A DNA stretch of 64,000 bases from Physcomitrium patens (Eukaryota; Streptophyta; Bryopsida; Funariales; Funariaceae). The position numbers were made by a program, and so were the translations under genes. The DNA lies in NCBI RefSeq assembly GCF_000002425.4, contig NC_037260.1, positions 16,729,095-16,793,094 of the forward strand, written 5' to 3'. The notes under the pieces were generated by a model, which worked only from the letters and a program-made list of their open reading frames with translations, ran no database searches and was not told where the DNA came from. Positions 1 through 11,140 of this stretch are shown piece after piece (within the stretch, counting starts at the first letter, position 1; the number at the start of each line of letters is the position of its first letter).

Positions 1-1050
1 AAATAAGAAAAAAATCATCTAGTTTATTAATTCACAAAAGTTTTTTTTATAGAAGAGACCAAAAAAAGTAAATGAGGTGTTATAATAAGTAATTAGTAAT
101 AAAAAAGAGAAAAAAAATCTGTTAAAAAGTTTTCATAATAGTTTATGAATAACTCAAAAGAAAATTTGGACTACTTTTGCTAAAATTAAAGAATAATATT
201 GATAGAAAAATATATATCAAGATGTATTTTTATTTATAGAATCATATAAAATTGTCAAGCATATTATAATATACAACATTAACATGGCTTAGATTCAATA
301 TATCTTTTGGCTATTTATTTTAAATAGGTTGTTGATTTGGTTATTATTGCACTTGGATTATAGCAAATGAGATATTTGATCTAGGCTCATGAAGATTTAT
401 CAAACAAAGTAGAAGGTAGAGTATTGAGAATAAAGTCTAAAAAAGAAATTTATAGATTTTTTCTTAAAAAAATTTATACCATTATAGATGTGTAGAAAAA
501 ATCATTGAAAATTTTGAAAATTTAAATATACAAGAAGCTCATGATTTCTTTGCAAGATAGAGAATTAAATAGAAAAGAAGCTTGTAAATTCTCTAAAAGA
601 TGTGGAATTAAGTTGTCATTAATAATTACTAATAATCTTAAAGGAAATACAAAAAGTAAATGTAATCATTGACGAATTATAAAGAAATTAGTTAAATCTT
701 ATAATAGAAAGGTAAGAAAGTGGTCTTGATTTTTACCATTTGTATGTAGATTGATTGAAAAATTCTAAGGTCAATAATAAGATATATGCCTATTGAGCTC
801 AAAATAGGTCAAAAACCTATTATGCCAATTGAAGATAAAGTACTTACTTGAAGTGTGTTACATAGGAAGATGAATTGACAAAAAAGAAACTTTTAGCTAT
901 TAAAATTCAATAAATTGATTAAAAATAAATAAATAAATAAATAATATTAGAAAAGCTAAAAAAAATATGGTTATAAAATAAAGCATAATTTTATTAGTAA
1001 AATTAATTGAGACCTAGGTAATTAAAGAAGGTGATTAAATTTTGGTCTAT
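1..1050 (+). pseudogene. Integrase 3' end of a decayed gypsy element (family F, copy 1)
   Basis: Broken reading frames on the plus strand still spell the integrase C-terminal half of a Ty3/gypsy polyprotein. Around 525-560 there is a stretch like QEAHDFFAR, around 700-750 KWSxFLPFVCR, and around 785-850 MPIELKIGQKPIMPIE, which is the usual 'P.EL..G..P..P.E' region after the DDE core. Stops and frame changes occur every few dozen codons, so it is dead. No chromodomain is seen after it. The gag-to-RT part of a similar element lies at 8.7-12.4 kb, but the two are not halves of one copy, because each is cut by its own family B/D LTR at a different point. The assignment to gypsy integrase is by motif only. 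Confidence 0.5.
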
Positions 1051-1052
1051 AA

Positions 1053-1601
1053 TTGTTACAAATATACATATATATTGTAGTAAATATCTATATGATTAGA
1101 TAGAAGTAGATGAAAGTAGATAAAAGTAGATTAATTTCATAATACCTTCTAAAAAAGCTCCTTAGAAGCTTCATAGATACTACTTTAATTTAATATGTGT
1201 TTGTAGTTGATTAATAGGTTAGAAACTTGATCAACAAGTTTATCATGTGTTGGTAGCTTGCGGAACAAGCTAACTATATAGTGCACATATAGAAAACTTA
1301 CCTTGCTAATTAAGATATGTGTCTTGTAAAGTCAATATATTTTAGAAGTCCTATAGGACATTGCTATGCAGTTCCTAGTTAAAAAGTATATATGGAGGCA
1401 AGAGTGAAGCCTTCTTCACTCTTGTCAATGTCTTTTTAGTCTTTAGTCTTGTTTTAAGATTTTTTAGTCTTCTTGTTTTTGTCAATAGCCATTCTAGTTC
1501 AATATTATATCATCTTTGAGTGACTTTCTAGTTCTTTTCGATGACACATGAGTGTATTGAGGATTTCTTTTTTTAAGATTTATATCTTTGATACTTTGAC
1601 A
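1053..1601 (+). repeat. LTR of the B/D chromovirus family (5' LTR of a truncated copy)
   Basis: Begins TGTTACA and ends TTTGACA, and it aligns along its whole length with the LTRs at 24,105-24,656 and 24,657-25,002. The base after it continues with the same leader as element D (agagtgctaacttatt), and no 5-bp duplication flanks it (tataa left, agagt right). It is therefore a 5' LTR whose element has lost its body, not a solo LTR. A TATA box lies at about 1388-1393. Confidence 0.75.
1388..1427 (+). promoter_or_regulatory. LTR TATA box followed by inverted repeat
   Basis: A tatatatgg box is followed within a few bases by arms caagagtgaa and ttcactcttg around a short loop. The same arrangement occurs in the other LTRs of the window. 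In the element it would sit around the transcription start. Confidence 0.55.
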
Positions 1602-2125
1602 AGAGTGCTAACTTATTCTTTTTTTCTTATTTTAAAAATGAATAGAATGCACTTATTGTGCTTAAAACACAAATTTTATGAATTAATATTAGAATTTTAG
1701 GAAAAAATAGAAAATAGATTACTAGTAGCAGATAAGTAAAACAAACCTTCATAAAAGTTGCAAATGAGCATAGATTGAAGCATGTGAATAGTCAATCTTA
1801 GCATGAAAAGGTTTTTTGAAGACAATGTAGAGGTTTATTTTAGCTCACAACAACTATCTGTAATGCTTTATTTGTCATACCTTCTTTACACTCTTAAATC
1901 TGTTGTTATTGCATCAATAAAGAAAAAGCTTCAAACATGCTTGCCAAGTTGAGATCAAAATACATACCTTGTGTTCCACCAATATTTCCACTTGTAGCTC
2001 CAATCGAAGCACCTTCCATAGTTCTTCTTTCAATTCTCTTGCCTTCTTTTTTCATAATTCAAATAATCCAAGAAATATTTTGAATATCTTCTATCTTAAG
2101 CTTTTTATGTCGAATTTACCAAATA
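1602..2125. other. Element leader remnant, then unassigned AT-rich DNA
   Basis: About the first 100 bases resemble the leader of element D. The remainder, up to the family E repeat, has no domain, RNA gene or repeat partner that I can see. A short plus-strand ORF at 1969-2211 runs into the next repeat and shows no coding character. Confidence 0.4.
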
Positions 2126-2965
2126 TGTCATATTACATAAAGTCTTGCTTGAGATGCACCAAATACCTGGTTGTGGAAGGTGGAAGAAAAATTGCAATAA
2201 TAAGATCCTAAAAACTTTAATAAAATTCTAAATAAACTCTAATTGAACCTTAATAATGCTAATCAAGCTTTAATCAAATCCAAAAGAGAATTTAAAGAAA
2301 TTATAAAAGAAACATGAAACAATACTAAAAAGATATTAATTTTATTAAAAATAAATCTTAAATAAATCTTAATCAAGTCTTATTTTAATCCTAATTAAAA
2401 CCTTAATGGACCTTAATTAAATCCTATGTCAAATCCTAACTAAATTCTAAATTAAATCCTAAATAAACCCTAAATCTTTAATCAAATCTTGACCAAAATC
2501 TAATCAATTCAAACAAGTCCTAATATAGATAAGAATACCAATATCTATGAAATAAACCTTTGATCTTGCTTAAAAATTTATAAATCTCTCAACCTCTTAG
2601 TTAAAAATAAGTACAATAAATTTAAAGATAATTGTACTTACTAAATAAAAGAAAAATCTTAAAAATTATTCAAATATTAGCCAACCTTCTACTCCAATCT
2701 AAATGTTGAACTTCCAGTTCTAATATCTCTCATTTTAATTATTGATTTTCTTCCAAAATTTAATTAATCTATTTAGAATTAAGTCTAGTCTCAAAAATTA
2801 AGTCTAGCCTATTTGTAAAATTTGTAAAGATCTTAACAATACTCACTGACCTTCAAACTCTAAGTTTTGAGACCTCAACCCATAAAAACTTTTATATATT
2901 TTGATCTAACTATTCTATTGATTTCAAATTTATAACTTACATCAAGCATAATTAAATCCACCAAT
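2126..2965. repeat. Non-coding repeat family E, copy 1 (3' truncated)
   Basis: Starts TGTCATATTACATAAAGTC and matches the start of copies 2 (35,773) and 3 (38,895). All three share an opening that reads about gtcttgcttgaga followed by a segment rich in cctaaat/aaatccta words, then a non-repetitive part (compare 'taatatctctcattt' here with 'caatatctctctttt' in copy 2). No ORF is conserved. This copy ends near 2965, well short of the 1.3-1.6 kb of the others. Confidence 0.6.
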
Positions 2966-2989
2966 TCACAGAATGTGGTGAAGATCAAT

Positions 2990-3391
2990 ATTTTAGATGC
3001 AATGTGGTGAAGATCAATATTTGTTTTCTTTTGGTCGAAAGATTCATAATTATAGTACATAAATCCTTCATTGGAGTAGAAAGAGACTAAACCATGTCCA
3101 AAAAAACTATGTCTTGTTAAGTAATACCAAATTTTAAGCTACTACAAAAATCTTATTTTCTTTACTTCCTTTGATCTTCCCAGGGAGATATGTCTTCAGC
3201 CCTTAACCTACCCATCCACCTCCAATTGTTAAGCAGAGTGATAATTCCTTGAGCATTGTGTATTCAGTTTTGCATTGTAAGGTTTGAGGATAGTTTAAAG
3301 TTAATCTTGAGCACCACTTTCTTTTGTGTTAGCTTCCACGACTGTTTTCTTCCAATGGCTTGCTTGATCTTCACCACATTGCATCTAAAAT
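2990..3391. repeat. 26-bp perfect inverted repeat with 350-bp loop
   Basis: Positions 2990-3015 are the exact reverse complement of 3366-3391 (arm contains gatgcaatgtggtgaagatc). The right part of the left arm is also directly repeated nearby: the 22 bases at 2972-2993 recur at 3001-3022. The loop is of mixed composition and marks the change from AT-rich repeat DNA to the GC-richer segment. No transposase is present. It could be a foldback element or a rearrangement scar. Confidence 0.6.
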
Positions 3392-4330
3392 CAAACATGT
3401 TCTTGTACAAGACAGGTAGCTTTGCTCCTACGTAACCTGGTCTGGATGCTTTTGATTCTCTCCAACGTAGATGGAATCCCTTAAAACTATGGATTCATTT
3501 TGAAGCTTGACATTTTAAGAGGGGTGCGTGGTAAGAAGATCATAAATTCCACTGGTGGGTGATTAAAAAGTGCAAGGTCCTAGGGTCACCAGCTGGATGG
3601 CAGAGTTTGTTCTCCACCTCATGGATCGATTCCAGCACAAAGCGATAGGGCGCACATGTTGTGTACTCTCGTCCGCAAGCGAACCGCAGGCAGCCCCGCC
3701 ACTCCGATGCATGAAACCACGACAAGGACCATAGCTTACGAGTGTGGCGGTTTCAATGACGGCGATCCAACCTTGGCGGATCACTGCTTCCAAGAGCCCA
3801 AGTATACAAATTCTTCCAGGATTGATTTCCAAATTGTGCAATTGTGCTCCGGCTCACTGGATCCCACTTTTGGTTTGCACAAGACTATGCACTGTCGACG
3901 TCATGCTTTGGCAGAGCAACACTTCCAAATGATCACAGCAAGTACCGAATTCGCAGGCATCCATCCACACAGTTTGATTGGATTGGTTGTGTGATGTTAT
4001 GATTCTTGTTCTTCCAATTTGGGGTCTGTGTACATCCGCTAAACTCAATGTGAGTTGGCTCCGACCCAAGAATGATGACTAGTCTATGTGACGTCCCCCA
4101 CTGGCGGGGTCCAAAATAATGGTTGTGTCTACTCTAATCCAACTGCCGCAGCGTCTGTCGGCGACGAAGATCGCGCCTTCCCAAAACTCGGTCGCTTCCG
4201 CTTGACCAAGACGCTGCCATTGATGTCGAGTATTGCTGTACAGATGTTTACAAAGCCGTGGCAAATGCCTTGGGAGTGTGCTGCGTACTGCGTAGCTTGC
4301 ACAATCCTTTTTCATGGCCGCCATTTCGAC
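3392..4330. other. GC-richer low-copy segment without an assignable gene
   Basis: Composition rises to roughly half G+C, unlike the surrounding transposons, and no copy occurs elsewhere in the window. Overlapping open frames exist on both strands (for example 3656-3994 plus, 4079-4393 minus), which is what GC-rich DNA gives by chance. None shows a domain that I recognise. It may be the remains of a host gene or its 5' region. Confidence 0.35.
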
Positions 4331-4480
4331 GAGCCACCGTCTCCTTCTGAGCCGTCGGACCAGCCACAGCTGTGTGAGTTCCCGGGTCTCCACTTGGAGG
4401 AGCCACCATCGCCTTCGTAGTCATAATCGCAGCTGTGTGAGTTGCCGGGTCTCCACTTGGAAGAGCCACCATCGCCTTCC
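4331..4480. repeat. Short tandem repeat, units of 69 and 63 bp
   Basis: Units begin with gagccacc at 4331, 4400 and 4463. Each of the first two contains a gtgtgagtt.ccgggtctcc core followed by cacttgga. The two full units differ by 6 bases, so the repeat keeps the reading frame. On the minus strand it reads as repeats of EGDGGSSKWRPGNSHSC within an 86-codon open frame (4312-4572). Whether that is a real protein is unknown. Frame-keeping unit lengths favour coding, but two and a half units are weak evidence. Confidence 0.5.
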
Positions 4481-4652
4481 CAAGCTGCCATTTGGGTGTG
4501 CAAGATCACGTATTGAGTGTCGAGGAGAGAGCGGTTATTTTCTTTTTGTCCGCCAGGGGCGACAGCGCGCAAGGCTGCGATCAGTGGCTTTCAATTGGAC
4601 ACTCCGGAAGCAGGAAAGGGGGAGGAGGCGGACGTCGTCCTCCGAGCCGCGT

Positions 4653-5182
4653 CTAAAAGTCGATGATCGAGTCGGCTGAACAGGCGCCGCAGCCTGGGTT
4701 TTGTGCAGGAACGAGGGGATTTGTCAAGGCGTCGTTGGAGAGATGAGATGGATTATGAGGGGGGAGAATTGATTGCGAGTGCTTGAGGTGGTGGAATGAG
4801 GCCAGTGCGAGCTTCCCATATAGGAGGGGCGTCGGGCGCCCTGGGGCTGTGGGTTGCATTTGGGCTTGGGTTCGAGGGATTCTGAAAAGCCTTAGGAGTT
4901 TATTCTAATAAATCTTTAACTTGGATCCGGTAGGAAGACCCTTTTTACAGTAAAACTCTTACACTTAATCCTCTGATATTCTTACCACAATATTGCTCAA
5001 TGTGGACAACAAGTATGCCGAGTTTGTGTAATAAACACGAAACCTGAATATTCATAAACAAAGGCTACAAATTCGGGCATTCGATCGATCGATCCAAATG
5101 TTCACATCATCCAGGGTCCATCACACGTGATCAATGACTTCTATATCTGCTACAAAACCAAGAAATTTGTTTAACTTGTCGT
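4653..5182. other. Promoter-like GC-rich stretch, no gene called
   Basis: Contains a cctatatggg motif on the minus strand near 4814-4823 and a short minus-strand open frame (4653-4859) without recognisable features. From 4880 on it becomes mixed sequence with nothing I can identify. Confidence 0.2.
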
Positions 5183-5360
5183 TTGTTGTTCTGTGACCAG
5201 CGGGAGCTAAAAACTGCCACTCATGATGGCAGAATTTGTGATGCGCAGATCCCACTAGAAGCTGGAGAAATCGAAGCTGCAAGACCCCACATTTTTAATG
5301 AACGCGTTCTCGTTAAACATTTTGCCATCAGCGGACAAAGCCCCAAGTATTCAAAGGTAC
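5183..5360 (+). other. Possible exon of an unrecognised host gene
   Basis: An open frame of about 58 codons has ordinary amino-acid composition (contains IPLEAGEIEAARPHIF) and runs into a good splice-donor match, AAG|GTACGT-like, at about 5357. No further exon can be tied to it: the GC-rich DNA at 5430-6190 has several short open frames but no domain that I recognise. Treat it as a weak exon candidate in a decayed or unrecognised gene. Confidence 0.2.
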
Positions 5361-5429
5361 GTTTTACCTTGTTCCTCATGATTCACTGTGGCACTTATTT
5401 TTACTAATGTGTTCATTTGTTTGTTTTCC

Positions 5430-6190
5430 ACATCATGCGGTGCGACAACGGAGTCTAATCAACAAGTATCTCGGAACGGCCTTGTTGTGTGCCCAGCTTG
5501 ATTGCGGCTGTTTTGCATTGGGGCCCAGGCAGTCAACGCCGGTAGCGACGCCGGCAGTGACATGTCATTTCATGGCGCGCTGCAGGACGATTTCGGATGT
5601 CATTGTTGCCGACTCAATATCCTCCCGGATGGTTGGGAAGTGACACATCGTGGCAAGGATGGGTTATGTGGGAATTCCAAAGGCCAATCCCCAGATCATT
5701 CCGGCAGCTCTAGATTGGCGAAAACTTAATCGGAGACAAATCTTGTCAAACTGCCACTCCGCGTCTCCGAATTGGACTCACGAGATTTCTCCACCATATC
5801 TGTCGGAGAATGGGCACTTTCTCGTCGCTCGGTAAACTATCGAGATGCCCGCCATGTGAAACCAGCGATCGGTAACACGAATTTGCACCGAGCCCACCAT
5901 TGAATTACAGCATGAAACACTCTCCTTAGGTGCTCAAACCTTCAATGCACTCTGAATGTTTTCCTCAAAGACCCGACTGCAACCCAACCAGTACATCTTC
6001 ATTCTGGGGCCACTCAACGGGTTCCAACCCCGCCCTAATGCAACTCAGTCAGATGGATCCGCAGCTTTTGTCTCACAGCACTCTACACCGTTTATGACAA
6101 CAATTCACATTCTTTTTTTTCAAATGAATATTGCAAAATTTACAGAGCAACACACACAGCGACTTCTTGTCTTTTTCACAGGAGAGATGA
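5430..6190. other. GC-richer low-copy DNA, nothing assigned
   Basis: Three overlapping plus-strand open frames of 60-80 codons (5407-5643, 5502-5729, 5650-5835) look like chance frames of GC-rich sequence. Composition drops sharply at about 6190, where the transposon-derived DNA begins. Confidence 0.3.
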
Positions 6191-8700
6191 AATTTCTATA
6201 TTTTGATTATAGTGTTTAAATTATATATAATTTAGATATTTAATACAAGTTTAAAGAGAAGATTGGGGTTCAAAGATGAAGATCCAAACCTCTAAGGAAC
6301 TTATTTGGAGGGATGAAAGCAAGATATGGATAGATAAAGGCAAGAGATGAAGATCTTCATCCTTATTGGTTGAAAGCCATGTCCAATAGGCTCTCAGGAG
6401 GCTATCCATTGTCATATTGTGGTTCGGCTACTATATGAAAATAATGTAACTATGTACTTAATATGTAATTTACTAAATAACATGGTGAGAGCCATGTTAG
6501 TAGATTTTAGTTGGTTGTAGAATATAATTTGATTATTACCTTGAAAAGAGGTTGTTTAAAAAGATTACTATAGAATTTGTATAACTTTAATTTCTTTTGA
6601 TAGTGGCTTTTAAGATTGGTTTTGGTTGATAGTAACTTCTAAATATTTAGAGTCACCTTTATTAGACATTGGTGACCTTTGAAAACTTATTTTGGTTCTT
6701 TTATTTGGTGTTTAAAGCATAAATTATATAAATCTTATAAGAAAAAGGATTGAAGAAGGGTTTTGGTAGCATAGGGAGTAATTAAGGCACCAATATAGAT
6801 GAATGGAGATGGATGATGAAAATCTCCATTCCTATTGATCAAAAATCATGACCAATAGGCATTGAGGAAACTGCTTAAGGCCATATTAGAGATTAGGATT
6901 AGTATTTCAGAGCTATTTGAGCTTTGAAGGCTAGAATCAGCAATTTTAGGATTTTGGCTATGGTTTTGGTGCAAATCTTGTGTGATTTGAAGTTTATATG
7001 AAGGAGATATAGGTGCTCAAAGTTAAGGTGTTGATTTGGAAGCTATTGTCACTATTTTTGTCATAACGCATACATACAAAGGGCAATTGAGGATCGGCGA
7101 TTGCGACTAGAGAAAGCACTTTTGCGGCTACACTTTTTGCATACTGCTTATTGAATTCCAAGTTGAACCAAAGGAGTTATTGGATTTTGAAGTCAATGCA
7201 TGCAATCTAACGGTAGTAAGTGACCCGATTTATTAGTGGTTGTGTCTTGAGCTATATCTTGAGCAATTTGACAAGGTTTTGGTTCAAAATTTCAGAGAAT
7301 GTGTAAATTCATGTTAGTAAACGTTTTACATAAGTTTGATGGTATTTGAATATTGAATTCTTGAGATATTAAGAAAATAGTACTCAAGTGCTTGTAAATT
7401 AGGATTTAGAGCATCTACTTGGGTTTCTTAGATGCTAAAAGATTAGAAGTGATTTTGTGGTTGATTTTTTTTGAGATAAAACTTAAAGATAAGTTCTACT
7501 TATTTTATAAGTTTGAAATAAACTGAACGGTAAGATCAAGAATTATGAATTTTTAAAGTTTGGAAAGAGAAAATCCTTCATGGGAAAAATATATTTTGAA
7601 GAGGTTTTGCTATATTTTGAATTTTGTGCAAAATAAAGGAATTTTGGAAGCTAAGAAAAGTTACATATAAAATTTTAAGCTAAACACTCTACAGTTAGAT
7701 GTCCAGTGTATTCCCAAATAGCAAATCATGCTATATGACATCGTAACCTAAACAAAGATTTTGACAACTTCAAAAGAGGCATTTGAGAATTAAAAGTAAG
7801 AATTACAAGTTTTAGGATTTGGATAATAATTTGTGCACAAATTTTAGAGGATTTGAAGTAATGGTGATGAAATTATAGCCATTTGAAGTTAAGATGTCTT
7901 TTTAAGACATACTAATGTTTTTTTGAAGATACAAGGAGTTTTATCAAAGATTTTGGAGATTGAGAGGTGCAATCACAAGATAAGGTTTCAAGACCTATGT
8001 CTTTAATAAAAGAATTTTTACATTTGGATTTTATATAAAGAAGGTATAGAACTTTGAAGACAAAATGTGTAATTCAAAGGTAGTAAGTGAGTCATTTTAT
8101 TGATAGTAATAGTTGGAACCATATCTTAAGTTTTTAAACGAATTTTTAGCTTAAAAATTTTAAAAGTGTGTGTTATTAGGTTTAGAAGCTATATATAAAA
8201 AAATTATAGTATTTCAGTAATTATTTTGTATAATATGAATAAACTTACATATGTATGTATGTAAATAAGGACTTGAAGCTATTGTTAGGATTTTGGCAAT
8301 ATCTTAAAATTTGTAATAAATTTATAATTAAAATTTTTTGTGATAGTTATTAAAAGTACATCAATATCTTGTGTAAAATTTTTGTTTGTTTGGATGGTCC
8401 AATCATGAAATATGAGTGGTTGAAGTTTGGAAAAATTTCACCTTAAGAATATATAAGGTTTTATAATATTTTTATCACATTTTTGGTGATCTTTGGTACT
8501 TAGGACTTATGTATTGATGTAATTGCCTTTGTGAAAAAAAAAATTATATATAAATTTTATGTATTTTTTTATTTTAGGACTTAATTGAGCAATTAGTGAC
8601 AACCAAAAGTCCAATACTTTCTTAAGGCAAATTCTCTCTACCCTGATATATTGGTTCTTCCACTGAAAGAGCTTTAAGGTAGTAAATTTTTCAACAAGTC
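6191..8700 (+). repeat. LTR/leader region of family F element, with internal duplication
   Basis: AT-rich non-coding DNA directly upstream of the family F gag. It contains a diverged direct duplication of roughly 860 bp: landmarks at about 6945-7600 (ttttaggatttgg, ggtagtaagtgacccgattta, gaagtttggaaagag) recur in the same order at about 7805-8480 (ttttaggatttgg, ggtagtaagtgagtcatttta, gaagtttggaaaaat). A second, shorter similarity links about 6340-6420 with 6800-6880 (both around 'cctattg..c/tgaaa..catg.ccaatagg'). The LTR borders could not be fixed because no second LTR of this family is in the window. Confidence 0.45.
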
Positions 8701-9890
8701 AAAATAGGAGATTAAATTTTAGGGTTTGTATTACTAGGTGGAATAGGTACATATGATTTATTCAAGGCATTTGGTGAATTTATGGAAGAGAGACAACATG
8801 TGTATGGAAAGGATAGGAATACCAACAAAGCTTTACAAGTAGTGGTAGATAAGGTTGGAAGGTTTGATGGAAGGAACATCATTAAGGATTTACACATGTG
8901 AAATACAAGTGCATCAAGTTTTTGAAATGAAGATGATTACCACCTTTGATTTAGTACTGATACTAGAAATCAAAGAAAAGATATAAGAATTGCATATTGA
9001 GACCATATTATAGAAGTAATTTGAAGAACTCTTATAAGATGAATTTTTGAAGGAGATTTAGAGAGAATGACAAAATAGACCTTTTTGAAGTAGATGGAGT
9101 AAAGGCCATGGAATCAAATGGCTCCAAATGAACTAATCACGGAATTTGAGACTAAATTTAGATAATTGCTACAATAAGAGAAGTAACTTTTGAAAACAAA
9201 AAAAATTGAATTATTTTTATAAGGAGTTGATGAATATTTGAAAGATAAACTGCTCTTTTATTTAGCAAATAAGACATCTAAGAGTGGTTTTATCAATAAT
9301 TAAAAGTTAATAAAGGAGACAATAGAGCTTTTGGCTAAGCAACAAAAGATTAAGACTTGTGATTTAATATCAAAGCTGGAGTTAGTGCCTACATCCTAAA
9401 ATCTAGTACTACTTCAATATGTAAGTAAGACTATAAAGGATGACACTTTTTAAGAATTAATCAAAGGTATATACAATTTGAAAGTGAAAATAATTGAGTT
9501 GAAGAAATCCTAGATGACAAGCTCATCAAAAATAATTGAAGGCTCAAAGAAATTTGTGGAAAGATGTATGTGGTGTAACAATCCAAATCACAAATGTAGT
9601 GAGTGTGATACTTATAAGGCTACAATCAAGGATAGTATTATATATTTCAAAGAATATAGAATAAGATTCATAAGATGAGATGAGCCTTTGAAGACTAATT
9701 TTGAAAAAGATCATATGAAAAAATTAGAAGAAGAGAAAATATAAAAGAATAATATTATACAAGGAAAAGGAGTTGAATCTTACTCTATTACAATTGAGCA
9801 AAAAGCAATTAAGGCCAATTCCTTTCCAATTACAAAATCTATAATAAAAAAAATCAGAAGTTATCAAAAAAATAATTAGATAAAATGATC
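8700..9890 (+). pseudogene. Decayed gag of family F gypsy element
   Basis: Frames with many stops still read as a retroelement gag: a capsid-like stretch at about 8760-9330 (including KVGRFDGRNI, LFLQGVDEYLKDKL and ETIELLAKQQK-like words) and one zinc knuckle at about 9565-9615, C-x2-C-x4-H-x4-C (CMWCNNPNHKCSEC). It is followed in the same orientation by protease and RT of the same element. Stops are mostly TAG/TAA where a CAG/CAA or TGG is expected. The protein would bind element RNA and form the particle. This copy cannot make it. Confidence 0.6.
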
Positions 9891-11140
9891 TAGTTTATGC
9901 TATTAGCATTAAAGTATTTTTATATAGAAAATAACATAATGATGAGTTACATGATGATATTGTTGAAAATAAAAAAGGTAGAATTATTCATGAAGAAGAT
10001 GTTGTTGAGCTTGAAAATAAGAGGAGATTTCTAAAGAATAAAGAAGATTCTAAAGAACAAAAATCAGAGAAGATGCCTTCTTCTACTCATCATGGTGGTC
10101 CATTATTACTAAAAGAGTAATAGGAGAAGAACAAAGAGAAGGAAAAAGTTGACAGAAGCAAACTTATAGATAAGAATCCTACTTATAAGCTTCAATTTGA
10201 CATCAAAAAATTTATAGATATAAAAATTATTTTAGAAGAAAAGATCTTAAATTCCAAAATTAAATTCATAATAAGAGAGACTCTTCATATAGCTAAAAAA
10301 GATTTCTATGAGTTGATTATTAATATGATAAATAAGAAGAGACAAATAAAAGCTAAAGCTATTTTGATAGAGGCATTGGATATATGGATAACCATAAATG
10401 AGGAAGAAGAAATAAGGCAAATATTTGCACAATTGATAATGCTAGAAATTAAAAGTAAGACTAATATACAGGACAAGGCTTCATTTAAACATGTTGAGGT
10501 TTTAAAAAAGCATCAAATGGAATGTACATCTTTGAGATCTATAGAGATAAAGAAGATTGTAGAAGAAGCATGTGTAAACATTTGTTCTAAATGTAATAAT
10601 GATGGAATAGAAAGTAATAGCTATTTAATTCTTTATTAGATAAGAAGTATTATAAAGATATATATGAGATTGGAAGACTCTAAAAATCCAATTTTAGCCT
10701 TAGTTGATTATGAATCTAAAATCAACATCATGAGAAGGAAAATATATGAGAAGAATAAATAGCCAATTGATATCAACTATGGTTGGATAATTAGAGTTGC
10801 AAACAATCAATAAGATAATTTATATGGAGCTTGTTTAGTTGTAAAGACAAGGATTGGAAATGTGAAAGTAGAACAAAATTTCTTTGTACAAAATTTTACT
10901 ATATATATAGTAATACTTGATTAGCTCTATATTATAGTTTTTAAAATGGAGACTAGAATCTTAGATGATGGTTCATAATATACTAGGATTTATACTTGAA
11001 ATGGAAAAAAAAGTTGTACAATTTATTACTATAAAATCTATCTATAAGAGACATAAAGAACAATTAAGAAGGATTCTTTTGGAGCCAAAAAACAACTTTG
11101 TGGATTTTTAGAAAGCACCCTTATAGAATGGGGACACATA
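9891..11140 (+). pseudogene. Decayed gag-pol linker and aspartic protease, family F
   Basis: Includes a 108-codon open stretch at 10,313-10,639 that leads into a retropepsin-like domain at about 10,650-10,990. The active-site triad region has become DYESKINIM where D-[ST]-G is expected in a working enzyme. The downstream words VANNQ, VEQNFFVQNFT and MET.ILDDGS are typical of one large plant gypsy group. The lost catalytic glycine and several stops show it is inactive. Confidence 0.55.

Noticed and set aside
1053..1601. Solo LTR
   Set aside because: No target duplication, and the leader of a D-type element follows directly, so it is a 5' LTR of a truncated copy.
3656..4679. Several overlapping ORFs of 60-121 codons on both strands
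   Set aside because: They overlap each other in all frames of a GC-rich stretch and show no domain or consistent splice structure.
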